Of a stretch of DNA of 64,000 bases, positions 7,482-17,000 are shown one piece after another. Made by a program: the position numbers and the translations under genes. Source of the stretch: Cellulomonas sp. Root485 (lineage in GTDB: Bacteria > Actinomycetota > Actinomycetes > Actinomycetales > Cellulomonadaceae). The notes below the pieces were generated by a model. It saw only the letters and a program-made list of their open reading frames with translations, was not told the DNA's origin and searched no databases. Positions within the stretch are counted from its first letter, which is position 1. Every line of letters begins with the position of its first letter. The stretch covers positions 1,827,355 to 1,891,354 of the forward strand of contig NZ_LMFC01000001.1 of the NCBI RefSeq assembly GCF_001426705.1. The letters run 5' to 3'.

Positions 7482-8612
7482 ATGGACATCCGACCGTACG
7501 AGATCGCGGTCCCGCCCGCGGAGCTCGACGACCTGACCGACCGGCTCGCCCGGACCCGCTGGCCCGCCGACCTGACGCCCGGCTGGGAACGCGGCACGCC
7601 GGTGTCCTACGCGCGGCGGCTCGCCGAGCACTGGCGCACCGGCTTCGACTGGCGCGCCCAGGAGCAGCGGCTCAACCGCATGCCGCAGTTCCTCGCCGAC
7701 GTCGACGGCCAGCCGGTCCACGGGCTGCACGTGCGGTCCAGCCACGAGCACGCCACACCCCTGCTGCTGTGCCACGGGTACCCCGCGTCGTTCGTCGAGT
7801 TCGCCGCGCTCGCCCCCGCCCTGGCCGACCCCACGGACGGCCCCGCGTTCCACGTCGTGGTGCCGTCGATCCCCGGCTTCGGGTTCTCGACCCCGCTGAC
7901 GGGCCACGGCTGGGATCTCGTCCGGACCGCCGGCGCGTTCGACCGGATCATGCAGACCCTCGGCTACGAGCGGTACGCGGTGGTCGGCGGCGACGTCGGT
8001 GCCGGGATCAGCGAGCAGCTGTGCCTCGACGCCGGCGACCGGGTCATCGCCTCCCTGGTCACCACGGATCCAGGTGCCATTGCGACCGCGTACACCCCGC
8101 CCACCGACCACCTGACCGACGAGGAGAAGTCACGGCACGAGAGCCTCAAGGCCGCCCGCGCGGAGGACTTCGGGTACCTGCAGCTGCAGACGACCAGGCC
8201 CCTGAGCGTCGCGTACGGCCTGACCGACTCCCCCGTGATGCAGCTGACGTGGATCGTCGAGAAGCTGCGCGAGTGGACGGACCCGGAGCGTGAGCTCCCC
8301 GAGGACGCCGTCGACCTCGATGACCTCCTCACGCTCGTGAGCGTCGCCTGGTTCGGGCGGGGCGGCGACGGCGGCGCCAACCTGCTCTACGAGGCCGCGC
8401 ACGCGTCGATGGCCTGGGGCCGCACGCACGACCGCCCCCAGGGCATGGTCGCGTTCGGCGAGGAGCCCCTGATGCGGCGCATCCTCGACCGCGACGGCCA
8501 CCTGGCGTTCTGGGCGCAGCACCCCCGCGGTGGGCACTTCCCGGCGATGGAACGCCCCGACGAGCTCGCCGGGGACATCCGCCGGTTCCTCGCGGCGGTG
8601 CCCGTCGGCTGA
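7482..8612 (+). CDS. Epoxide hydrolase (EHN-domain alpha/beta hydrolase)
   Basis: 376 residues, the usual length for this family. The N-terminal epoxide hydrolase domain (FDWRAQEQRLNRMPQFLADV) is followed by the core with LLCHGYPASFVEF (oxyanion hole), the nucleophilic aspartate in VGGDVGAGI and the catalytic histidine in RGGHFPAMERPDEL. Such enzymes open epoxides to diols; microsomal and soil-bacterial relatives act on hydrophobic epoxides. The real substrate is unknown. The start ATG follows GGAGAGGACC. It likely forms one regulatory unit with the AraC-type gene upstream. Confidence 0.88.
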   Translation: MDIRPYEIAVPPAELDDLTDRLARTRWPADLTPGWERGTPVSYARRLAEHWRTGFDWRAQEQRLNRMPQFLADVDGQPVHGLHVRSSHEHATPLLLCHGYPASFVEFAALAPALADPTDGPAFHVVVPSIPGFGFSTPLTGHGWDLVRTAGAFDRIMQTLGYERYAVVGGDVGAGISEQLCLDAGDRVIASLVTTDPGAIATAYTPPTDHLTDEEKSRHESLKAARAEDFGYLQLQTTRPLSVAYGLTDSPVMQLTWIVEKLREWTDPERELPEDAVDLDDLLTLVSVAWFGRGGDGGANLLYEAAHASMAWGRTHDRPQGMVAFGEEPLMRRILDRDGHLAFWAQHPRGGHFPAMERPDELAGDIRRFLAAVPVG

Positions 8613-8711
8613 GCCGGGTGAGGTGGGGTGGCCGGATGTGGGTGGTGTGCGGTCTGATCGTGTCGAGCAGCCGCGCAGCACCGTGCGCGGCCACGACCAT
8701 GGAGGACCCCG

Positions 8712-9329
8712 ATGGCGACGATCGTCTCCACCCTGTTCATCTCGCTCGACGGCGTGGCCGAGATCGACCCGGCGTGGCACTTCCCGTACTTCGACGAGAA
8801 CATGGGCGCCGCGGTCGGCGCGGACTACGAGGACGTCGACGTCCTCCTGCTCGGACGCGTGACGTACGACAGCTTCGCGGGCGCGTGGCCCGAGCGCGAG
8901 AGCGCCGGCGGGGCGGACGCCACCTTCGCCGTGCAGCTCGGTGACATGCGCAAGGTCGTCGCCACGCGCGGCAGCCAGGACCTCGGCTGGCGGAACGCCG
9001 AGGCCGTCCAGGGCGACCTCGTCGAGGCCGTCGCCGCGCTCAAGGCCGACCCGACGGTCGGCAAGATCCTCATCGCCGGGTCCCTCTCGGTCGTCCGGCA
9101 GCTGCTCGCCGCCCAGCTCGTCGACCAGCTCAGCCTGCTCGTGCACCCCGTGGCCGCCCGTCACGGAGAGCGGCTGTTCGACGACGGCGAGCCCATCTAC
9201 CCCCTGCGGCTCCTGCGCTCCGAGATCTTCCCGACCGGCGTCGTGCACCTCGTCTACGCGCCCAGCGAGCTGCCCGGCAGCCAGACCTACGACGACGTCA
9301 CCGACAACGTTCCGGGCGCCGACAGCTAG
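8712..9329 (+). CDS. Dihydrofolate reductase-like (RibD C-terminal domain) protein
   Basis: 205 residues of the RibD_C/DHFR-like fold: VSTLFISLDGVAE at the N-terminus, DVLLLGRVTYDSF in the middle and ILIAGSLSVVRQLLAAQLVD for the nucleotide-binding part. Stand-alone members are abundant in actinobacteria and are predicted NAD(P)H reductases of unknown substrate. It lacks the deaminase half found in RibD, so a role in riboflavin synthesis is not implied. GGAGGA precedes ATG 8712. Its stop codon TAG shares a CTAG tetramer with the stop of the convergent dehydrogenase. Confidence 0.85.
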   Translation: MATIVSTLFISLDGVAEIDPAWHFPYFDENMGAAVGADYEDVDVLLLGRVTYDSFAGAWPERESAGGADATFAVQLGDMRKVVATRGSQDLGWRNAEAVQGDLVEAVAALKADPTVGKILIAGSLSVVRQLLAAQLVDQLSLLVHPVAARHGERLFDDGEPIYPLRLLRSEIFPTGVVHLVYAPSELPGSQTYDDVTDNVPGADS

Positions 9330-10066
9330 ACGGCCTCCGGGTCCGATCCCTGGGCTGCCCGCCCGCCGTCGACGGGCAGGACGACTCCGTTGACGAAGCT
9401 CGCGTCGTCGGAGAGGAGGTAGGCGACCGCGGCGGCCACCTCCTGCGCGGTGCCGACCCGGCCGAGCGGGTGCAGGGCCGCCATCTGCGCGTCGACCTGG
9501 GGGTGCTGCTCGCGGTACGCCTCGTACCGCGCGGTGCTCACCGACCCGAGGGCCACGGCGTTGGTGCGGATCCCGGCCGGTCCGTGGTCGACGGCGACCG
9601 CCCGCGTCAGGCCCTCGACGGCCGCTTTGGCGGTCGCGTACGGCAGCGCCCCACGGACCGGCCGGACGGCCTGGTGGGAGGACACGTTCACGATCGCGCC
9701 AGGGCGGGAGCGGGCCAGGAAGTGGTTCACGGCCGTGTGACAGCCCGTGACCGCGAGCGAGAGGTTGGCCGTGATCATCGCCAGGACGTCGTCGCTCGTC
9801 GCAGCATCGAGCGTGGCGTCCTCGAAGACCGCCGCGTTGTTGACCCACCCGACGAGCGGAGCCTCGGCCTCCGCGCGCTCGGCCGCCTGTCGCGCCACGC
9901 GCGGATCGCGCGCGTCCCCGGAGACCAGGGTGATGTGCGGGTCTGTCCGGTCGAGGGCGTCGACGACGTCCAGGACGACCACGTGACCGCGCCGCGCGAG
10001 CCGATCGACGATCGCCCGACCGACGCCTCGGCTGCCCCCGGTCACCACATACGAGCGCTCGGCCAC
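9326..10066 (-). CDS. SDR-family oxidoreductase
   Basis: 246 residues, classical short-chain dehydrogenase. The Rossmann motif is VVTGGSRGVGRAI, the NNA motif is VNNAAVF, and the catalytic core is NVSSHQAVRP with YATAKAA (Ser, Tyr and Lys). The C-terminus shows the usual VLPVDGG. The coenzyme is probably NAD(H), as an Asp follows the second strand (VVLDVVDAL). GTG 10066 follows GGGAG. The gene overlaps the 3' end of the esterase gene by 25 bp, so the two are co-transcribed. The substrate is unknown. Confidence 0.9.
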   Translation of the reverse strand: MAERSYVVTGGSRGVGRAIVDRLARRGHVVVLDVVDALDRTDPHITLVSGDARDPRVARQAAERAEAEAPLVGWVNNAAVFEDATLDAATSDDVLAMITANLSLAVTGCHTAVNHFLARSRPGAIVNVSSHQAVRPVRGALPYATAKAAVEGLTRAVAVDHGPAGIRTNAVALGSVSTARYEAYREQHPQVDAQMAALHPLGRVGTAQEVAAAVAYLLSDDASFVNGVVLPVDGGRAAQGSDPEAV

Positions 10067-10980
10067 GAGCTGCTCCCGTCGTCGCGGCCCACCAGGGTGC
10101 GCCAGGCGGCGTACATCCGACGGCCCTGCTCCCGCTGCCCCAGGGCGTCGTAGTGGATCTCGTCTCCGGGCCCGTTCGTCATGCCGCTCGGCCCGGGCAC
10201 GAACACCGTGTCCGGCAGGCGCCCGGCCGTCTGCCGGTGCACGGAGTCGATCCCTCCACGCGTGGGATCGGCCGCGATCCACTCCGGCACCATCTGCCCG
10301 ATCACGAACGGCGCCGGGCCCACGTCGGCGCGCAGCCGCGCGACCAGCCCGTCGAGCTCGGCGGCGTACCCCTCCGGCGAGATCCGGCCGACGTCGCTCT
10401 CGCCCTGCACCCAGAGCACCGCGACCAGCCGGTTGCCGTCACCCTCGGCCAGCGCGTCACGCACCTGGCCGACGGCCTCGTCGTACAGGTTGCGCACCGA
10501 CCCGTGCAGCTCGGGGTCCCACGTCATCCCCTGCGCCGGCGCGAAGCCCGTCCCGCCCACGGCCGCCTGCACGATGACCACCTCCCTGTCGTGCTCGGCC
10601 CCGTACGCGCGCGCGAACGACAGCGCCGGTCCGACCCCGGACGCCGTGAACGGCCCGACCAGCGGGTCCACCGCCGGCACGACGGTGTCCACGTCCGGAC
10701 CCGAACCTGGCCACTGCCAGATCCGCGGGTCGGGCACCTCGGCCGACGGCTCGTCGGGGCCGGTGCCCCAGCCGAGCGCGTTCGACTGACCGAGCACGGC
10801 GACGACGTCGTACCCGTCGGGCAGCGGTGTCGGGGTCGGTGTGCTCGCCGCGGGGATCGTCGGGGTCGCCGTGACCGTCGGAGCAGGGGGCGGGAGTGCC
10901 GTCGCCACCGGGGCGCAGCCGGTGAGAGTGACGAGGAGCACGCTCGCCGCCAGCCGCCAGGTCCGCTTCACGCAGCGCAT
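10042..10980 (-). CDS. Sialate O-acetylesterase-like (SASA/SGNH) lipoprotein
   Basis: 312 residues. A lipoprotein signal peptide ends in a lipobox LTGC (residues 19-22), so Cys22 is the likely lipid anchor. A Pro/Thr-rich linker follows. The enzyme domain has block I VLGQSNALGWG (Ser nucleophile), VQAAVGGTGF, WVQGESD, and the DxxH-type block DEIHYDALG near the end. This matches carbohydrate esterase family 6/SASA enzymes, which remove acetyl groups from sugars or plant polysaccharide. It acts outside the membrane. ATG 10980 is chosen over 11007 because the signal peptide begins there. It lies upstream of, and overlaps, the SDR gene. Confidence 0.85.
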   Translation of the reverse strand: MRCVKRTWRLAASVLLVTLTGCAPVATALPPPAPTVTATPTIPAASTPTPTPLPDGYDVVAVLGQSNALGWGTGPDEPSAEVPDPRIWQWPGSGPDVDTVVPAVDPLVGPFTASGVGPALSFARAYGAEHDREVVIVQAAVGGTGFAPAQGMTWDPELHGSVRNLYDEAVGQVRDALAEGDGNRLVAVLWVQGESDVGRISPEGYAAELDGLVARLRADVGPAPFVIGQMVPEWIAADPTRGGIDSVHRQTAGRLPDTVFVPGPSGMTNGPGDEIHYDALGQREQGRRMYAAWRTLVGRDDGSSSWPSARMW

Positions 10981-11039
10981 GCTGCCCTGCTGGCGGGGCT
11001 GGAGCAACGCAGGTCCGGCCAGCGGCGAACATCGTCGAC

Positions 11040-12002
11040 CTAGCGGGGCCCGTACCGCAGGACCGCGGTCGACGCCTCGCCCGAGAACTCACAGCCGACG
11101 GCCGTCCCGTAGTCGTTGACCGCAGTGAGCACGGTCGTCTCGCCCGGGACGAGTGGCGCCACCGGTCGCACAGGACCGGTGGCATCGTGGACGAACCCCT
11201 GCTGTGGCCCGGTCGCGATGGCCAGGTTCCCGACCACCCGGCCTCGCTCGTTGATGTCGGACGCGATCCCCAGGACCGAGCCCGGCGCCTCGACCGGCAC
11301 GGGTGCCGCACCCTGCGGCCAGCGCACGGCGCGCATCGAACCTCCCGCGGTGGCCGTGTAGCTGTACCCGACGACGTCCCCACGGTTGTTGAGCGCTGTC
11401 GCCAGGCTGTGGCCGCCCAGGGTGCCGAGCTCGGTGAGCGTGCCGTCTGGTGCCCACACGACCGCGCGCTGCGCCCCGCTGCCGTCCCACGCGTACCCCG
11501 AGACCTGGCCGCGGTCGTTGATGTCCGAGGCACCCGTGTCCCCACCGAGCCCCGGCAGGACCCGCATCGCGCCCCCGGTCCAGACGAAGGCGTGTGACTG
11601 CCCGCCGAACGTGCCGGACGTCCCGACGACGTCGCCGCGCTCGTTCAGGCCGGTCACGTACGAGTAGGTGTCCGACGGGTCGGCCACACCGATCCGCACG
11701 AGCTGGCGTTCCCGCCACAGCGCCGCGACGCCGTCGTCCGTCCCGGCGATGTCGCCGCGATCGTTGATCCGCACCGCCGAGTCGAGGCCGCCGGGGAGCG
11801 GAAGAAGCCGCCCCTGCCGGTAGACGTGCGTGTCGGTGACCACCACCTCGAGGCCGTTGATGTCCTGCGCGCACTCGTCGACACCGAGGCTCACCAGCCC
11901 AGGGTCACCCGCCGCGGCGTGCGCCGGTGCAGCGACGAGCGTGACACCGAGCAGCCCCCCGCTCAGTCCAGCCGTCATGGCAGCCTTCAGGCCGGTCCTC
12001 AT
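11040..12002 (-). CDS. Exported HAF-repeat protein
   Basis: 320 residues. A signal peptide (LVAAPAHA, cleavage near residue 29) is followed by repeated units ending in [IVL]N[DEN]xG[DQRT]xxG: INDRGDIAG, LNERGDVVG, INDRGQVSG, LNNRGDVVG, INERGRVVG and VNDYGTAVG. These are HAF repeats, thought to form a propeller-like extracellular fold. The function is unknown. GGGGGC precedes the ATG at 12002. Two cysteines (in DECAQD and VGCEF) may form a disulfide that closes the ring. Exported, like the esterase lipoprotein that follows on the same strand. Confidence 0.82.
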   Translation of the reverse strand: MRTGLKAAMTAGLSGGLLGVTLVAAPAHAAAGDPGLVSLGVDECAQDINGLEVVVTDTHVYRQGRLLPLPGGLDSAVRINDRGDIAGTDDGVAALWRERQLVRIGVADPSDTYSYVTGLNERGDVVGTSGTFGGQSHAFVWTGGAMRVLPGLGGDTGASDINDRGQVSGYAWDGSGAQRAVVWAPDGTLTELGTLGGHSLATALNNRGDVVGYSYTATAGGSMRAVRWPQGAAPVPVEAPGSVLGIASDINERGRVVGNLAIATGPQQGFVHDATGPVRPVAPLVPGETTVLTAVNDYGTAVGCEFSGEASTAVLRYGPR

Positions 12003-12484
12003 GTGGTGCCCCCTGTCGTCGGCGGGACGGACGGCACCGGGTGCGCCGTCGGACGTCGCCGACGTCACTCGATGGTCGGGCCGGGGACATTCCGGGCACA
12101 ACGGACGCTGCCGATGTTCACCTGGTCGCCGATCGCCGCGGAGCCGTCCGGTGGCGTGGCCGCACGAGCCCGCCACGATGGGCTCCGCCTGCGTTCCTGC
12201 TGGTCGGGAGCCGCCCCTCCCGTCTCGGCGAGGCTTCTGGGGGCATCCACACGTCGGGGGTTATCACCCGGTGCTCTCGACCGATGCAGCCCTGCTTGAT
12301 CGCGTGGGTGAGGCACCGTGAGCACCACGACCGATGGTGCGGGCTCGTCTCGACCCAGGTGCTGGTCGATGTCGCCGAGGTCACCCATCACCCCACCGTG
12401 GCCGCGTCAGCCACGGCGTGCCGGCGAACGCGACACACCGCCGCTCGACCCGGGGCGCCCGGACCGCTAACCACCGGGAACGAC
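12003..12484 (+). other. Intergenic region without a recognisable gene
   Basis: About 480 bases between the HAF-protein start and the tRNA terminator. Several frames stay open for 60-170 codons on both strands, but none shows a start with ribosome binding site, third-position bias or recognisable protein text. It should contain the promoter of the HAF-protein gene. I cannot identify a decayed gene. Confidence 0.5.
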
Positions 12485-12517
12485 AAAACCCCCGATCGCG
12501 TATCCGCAGATCAGGGG
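12485..12517 (-). terminator. Rho-independent terminator of tRNA-Leu
   Basis: On the minus strand CCCCTGATC, an 11-base loop and GATCGGGGG form a stem of eight to nine pairs, followed by TTTTG. It lies 24 bases beyond the 3' end of the tRNA. Confidence 0.8.
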
Positions 12518-12540
12518 CCAGTCGTCGCTGTCTCAACGAG

Positions 12541-12623
12541 TGTCCGGAGGGGGACTTGAACCCCCACGCCCTTTCGGGCACTAGCACCTCAAGCTAGCGC
12601 GTCTGCCATTCCGCCACCCGGAC
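12541..12623 (-). tRNA. tRNA-Leu (anticodon GAG)
   Basis: 83 nt, class II tRNA with a long variable arm. The acceptor stem GTCCGGG pairs with TCCGGAC (one G-U), the D-arm contains GCGGAATGGCAGACGC, the anticodon stem CTAGC/GCTAG holds the loop TTGAGGT (anticodon GAG, reading CUC/CUU), the variable arm is TGCCCGAAAGGGCGT and the T-arm is GGGGG-TTCAAGT-CCCCC. The discriminator is A73, as leucine tRNAs require. CCA is not encoded. A terminator follows at once. No integrase or duplicated tRNA end is seen, so it is not occupied by an element here. Confidence 0.96.
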
Positions 12624-12770
12624 AGGTGGACCGCAGGGCACCCGGAGGCGCCCTCAGGTGCGGCAGAAAAGATAGCACGGCGCGGCGGGCGAGCATGCAT
12701 CGGCCGCTCGGGGCAGACTGGCCGCAGGCACCGTGTCCAGGATGCCGTCAGCCGTGATGCAGGGAGCCCG

Positions 12771-13997
12771 ATGACCGACGCGAGCAGCTCGACGGGCCGG
12801 TCCCCGGCCAGCCCGACGGCGCGGAAGGTCGCAGGTGCCCGGCGCAACCCGAGCGTCTACGGCACGGAGCACACCGCACCCCGCTGGTTGCGCGGCGCGG
12901 CCGGTGTGTCGTGGCGGTTGCTCGTCGTCATCGCGATGGTCGGCCTGATCTTCTACGCCACGTCGCGCGTGCAGCTGCTGTTCGTGGCCGTGTTTCTCGC
13001 GTTCGTGTTCACCGCCGTCCTGCGTCCCGCGGTCGAGTTCCTGGCGCGTTGGGTCCCGCGCGGGCTGGCCACCGCGTTCGCCCTCCTCGGGGGCATCGTC
13101 TTCTTCCTCGGCCTGCTGACCTACGTCGGCTACTCGATCGCCAACCAGTGGGCGGACCTCACCGAGCAGTTCAGCGACGGCATCGGCCAGATCACCGACT
13201 TCCTGACGGACGGCTCGCTGCCGTTCAGCATCACCAACGAGCAGATCGCCGAGTGGATCAGCAACGGTCAGAAGTGGGTGCAGGACCACGCGGGCGACCT
13301 TGCCGGTCAGGCCGCTGCGGGAGCAGGTTCGGTGGTCGAGGTGTTCACCGCCCTGGCGCTGGCGATCTTCTGCACGGTGTTCTTCCTCGCCCGCGGACGA
13401 GAGATGTGGACCTGGTTCCTCAACCAGCTCCCGTCGCGCGTGCGCGACAGCTGGAAGACGGCGGGCGGCGCCGGGTGGTACACGTTCTCCGGGTACACGC
13501 GCGGCACGGTGATCATCGCCGTCACGGACGGGATGCTGGCGTTCATCCTGCTGAGCGTCCTGCGCGTCCCGCTGTCCGCCCCGCTCGCCGTGCTGGTGTT
13601 CATCGGTGCGTTCATCCCGCTGATCGGTGCGCCGCTCGCGATGGTCATCGCCATGATCGTGGCGCTCGCCGCGAACGGCCTGCTGTCGGCGGCGATCGTG
13701 GGTATCGGCATCGCGCTGATCGGGCAGTTCGAGGGACACATCCTGCAGCCGATCGTGATGGGCAAGCAGGTGTCCATCCACCCGGTCGTCATCGCGTTGG
13801 CCGTCACCGCCGGAACGCTGACCGCGGGCATCCTCGGCGCCGTGATCTCCGTGCCGCTGGTGGCGGTGTGCTGGGCGGTCTTCTCCCGGCTGCGCACGAT
13901 GGACCCGCCGATGGAGGAGGACGAGGCCGACGACGACGTCGAACCGGTCGAGGACGTCGAGGAGATCGACGACGACCAGGTCGTCAAGCAGCCCTGA
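12771..13997 (+). CDS. AI-2E family transporter (PerM-like membrane protein)
   Basis: 408 residues. After a basic 40-residue N-terminus, hydrophobic segments occur in the pattern of this family: two to three helices near 50-120, a soluble loop (WADLTEQFSDGIGQITDFL), then a block of about five helices from 190 to 370 with FIGAFIPLIGAPLAMVIAM and GTLTAGILGAVISVPLVAV. The end is very acidic (EEDEADDDVEPVEDVEEIDD). Family members export small molecules or act as Na+/H+ antiporters; the substrate here is unknown. GGGAG precedes the ATG. It ends three bases before convergent dnaE2. Confidence 0.88.
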   Translation: MTDASSSTGRSPASPTARKVAGARRNPSVYGTEHTAPRWLRGAAGVSWRLLVVIAMVGLIFYATSRVQLLFVAVFLAFVFTAVLRPAVEFLARWVPRGLATAFALLGGIVFFLGLLTYVGYSIANQWADLTEQFSDGIGQITDFLTDGSLPFSITNEQIAEWISNGQKWVQDHAGDLAGQAAAGAGSVVEVFTALALAIFCTVFFLARGREMWTWFLNQLPSRVRDSWKTAGGAGWYTFSGYTRGTVIIAVTDGMLAFILLSVLRVPLSAPLAVLVFIGAFIPLIGAPLAMVIAMIVALAANGLLSAAIVGIGIALIGQFEGHILQPIVMGKQVSIHPVVIALAVTAGTLTAGILGAVISVPLVAVCWAVFSRLRTMDPPMEEDEADDDVEPVEDVEEIDDDQVVKQP

Positions 13998-14000
13998 GCC

Positions 14001-17000
14001 TCACCGGAAGTCCCGCGACGCCGACCTGACCTTCAGCGACATCGGCGTCAGGTGCTCCGCGACCAGGTTGGTCGCACCGTCCGCCCGCTCCAGCCGACCG
14101 CGCACCACCAGGGCGCGGGACGTGCGGGCGACCTTGCGGAACTTCTGCCACAGCCCTGCCGAGCAGATGACGTTGAGGAGCCCGGTCTCGTCCTCCAGGG
14201 ACAGGAACGTGGTCCCCCCCGCGGTGCCGGGCCGCTGCCGGTGCGTGACGACCCCGGCGACGGCAACGCGCCGACCGATCTCGTGCCGGAACGCCTGCTC
14301 GACCCGCAGGACACCGGCGGCGTCGAGCCCGTCGCGGACGAACTGTGTCGGGTAGGAGTCGACCGAGACACCGGTGGCCCACACGTCCGCGGTCGCGACC
14401 TCGACGTCGTCCAGGCCGGGGAGCATGGGTGCGGTGACCCCGACGGACACCCCGGGCAGCGTGTCCGGCCCTTCCTGCGCGAGCGCGCCGGCAGCCCACA
14501 GCGCCTCCCGCCGCGTCACGCCCAGGCTGTCGAGAGCCCCGGCGGTCGCGAGCGCCTCGAGCTGCGTCGTCGACAGCTGCACCCGCCGCACCAGCTGCCG
14601 CAGGTCGGTGAACGGGCCGTGCGCGCGCCGCTCGTCGACCACCCGCTGCGCGACGTCCTCCCCCACGGACCGGACCGACGAGAGCCCCAGCCGGACGGCG
14701 AGGGAACGCTTCCCGTCCCCCGTGCGCACCCCGGCGGGGACGGCCGGACCGGTGCCGCTCGGCGTCGGCACCAGCTGCGGCTCACCGCCCGCCGGTGCCG
14801 GTCCCAGGCGCTCCACGCACGCCTGCACGTCGGACGCCTGCACGTCCGGGCGCAGCACCTCCAGGCCGTGCCGGCGGGCGTCCGCGGCCAGGCTCTGCGG
14901 AGAGTAGAAGCCCATCGGCTGCGCCGCGAGCAGCCCCGCGTAGAACGCGGCCGGGTGGTACACCTTCAGCCACGCGCTGGCGTAGACCAGGAACGCGAAC
15001 GAGTACGCGTGCGACTCGGGGAAGCCGAAGTCGGCGAACGCCCTGAGCTTGTCGAAGATCTCCTGCCCGGTGCTCTCGTCGATCCCGTGCCCCGCCATGC
15101 CGGACATCAGCCGCCCGCGCATCGCCTCCATCCGCTCGGTCGACCGCTTCGAACCCATCGCCCGGCGCAGCTGGTCGGCCTCCGCCGGCGTGAAGTCGGC
15201 GACGTCGATGGCCATCTGCATGAGCTGCTCCTGGAACAGGGGCACGCCCTTGGTCTTGGCCAGCGACTTCTCCAGCAGCGGGTGCAGGTACGTGACGGGC
15301 TGGCGGCCGTGCGCGCGCTCGATGTACGGGTGCACCGAACCGCCCTGGATGGGACCGGGACGGATGAGCGCGACCTCGATGACGATGTCGTAGAACGTCC
15401 GCGGCTGCAGGCGCGGCAGGGTGCCCATCTGCGCACGCGACTCCACCTGGAAAACCCCGACGGTGTCCGCGGCGCTGAGCAGGTCGTACACCTGCACGTC
15501 CTCGGCGGGCAGCCCGTGCAGGTCCAGCTCCTCGCCCTCGTGCTCGTGCACGAACCCGAAACCGATCCGCAGCGCGGTGAGCATGCCCAGGCCCAGCAGG
15601 TCGAACTTGACCAGCCCCGCGTCCGCGCAGTCCTCCTTGTCCCACTGGAGCACGGTGCGACCCGGCATCCGCGCCCACTCCACCGGGCACACCTCGATGA
15701 CCGGCCGGTCGCACATGACCATCCCGCCCGAGTGGATGCCGAGGTGCCGCGGCAGGCGCAGGAACCGGTCCGCCAGGTCGATGACGTGCTCGGGGATCTC
15801 GTCGAGGTCGCTGGCCGACGGCGGCAGGACCGTCGGGACGACGTCGTGACCGTCCGCGGTCACCAGGCCGGGTGTGTCGACGCCCTTCGGGGCACGCAGC
15901 ACCGACGGCGGCTCCCAGGTGTTGCCCCACATGGACGCCTGGTGGTGGCGACGCTCGTCCCTCGCGGTGGCGGGTGCCGGGTCGGTGTGCCCGACGTGCG
16001 GCCGCGGGCGACGACCGGAGGACGGCTTCTCGGGCGGTGGTGGCGGGGTGTTCGGCCGCAGGCTCCCCCACCGCTCGATCGACTGCGCCCACGCGTCCTG
16101 CTGCCCCGCGTCGTACCCGAGCGCCCGGGCGGCGTCCCGGACCGCCGACCGCGGCCGGTAGGAGATGACGTTGGCCACCTGCGCGGCGTGCGTCCGGCCG
16201 TGCTTCTCGTAGACGTACTGGATGACCTCCTCGCGGCGTGCCGACTCGATGTCCACGTCGATGTCCGGCGGCCCGTCGCGCTCGGGCGCCAGGAACCGCT
16301 CGAACAGCAGACCGTGCCGCACCGCGTCCACGGCGGTGACCCGCAAGGCGTAGCAGACGGCGGAGTTGGCGGCCGAGCCGCGGCCCTGCGCCATGATCCC
16401 GTTGCGCCGGCAGAAGTCGACCAGGTCGTAGACCACCAGGAAGTACCCCGGGAACCCGAGGTCCTCGATGACGTCGAGCTCGTGCGCCAGCTGCGCGTAC
16501 GCGCCGGGCACCTTCTCCGACTCCGGCGGCCCGTACAGCGCGAGCGCCCCCTGCCGGACCAGCTCGCGCAGCCACGTGGCCTCCGTGTGCCCGGACGGCA
16601 CCGGGTAGGGCGGGAGCCGGGGTGCGACGAGGGACAGGTCGAACGCGCACTCGTCGGCCAGGTCCGCCGCGGTCACCACGGCCGAGGGGTGCCGGCGGTG
16701 CAGCGCGAGCATCTCGGTGGCCGACCGCAGGTGTGCCATCGGCCCGCCGGGCAGCCAGCCGTCCAGGTCCTCCAGCGACGACCGGGCCCGGACGGCCGCG
16801 AGCGCGGCGGCCAGGTCGGCGTCGCGCGGGGTGGCGTAGTGCACGTTGCCGGTGGCGACGAGCGGGAGCCCGGCGTCGGCCGCGAGGTGCGCGAGGGCGT
16901 CGGCGCGGTCGGTGTCGTAGGGGTCGCCCGCCGCGGTGACCTCGACGGCCACGTTGTCGCGGCCGAACAGTGCGACGAGCCGGTCGAGCTCGGTCCGTGC

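Noticed and set aside
8670..8691. Small hairpin (GCCGCGCA and TGCGCGGC, six-base loop) between the epoxide hydrolase and the RibD-like gene
   Set aside because: Eight GC-only pairs are expected by chance in such DNA; there is no T-run and it is not clearly placed relative to a promoter.
12065..12391. Open frame of 108 codons on the minus strand in the intergenic region
   Set aside because: No ribosome binding site, no domain and weak codon bias. It also overlaps other equally long frames in the same place.
12541..12623. tRNA-Leu as an attachment site of an integrated element
   Set aside because: No integrase, no repeated tRNA 3' end and no change in gene type is found on either side.
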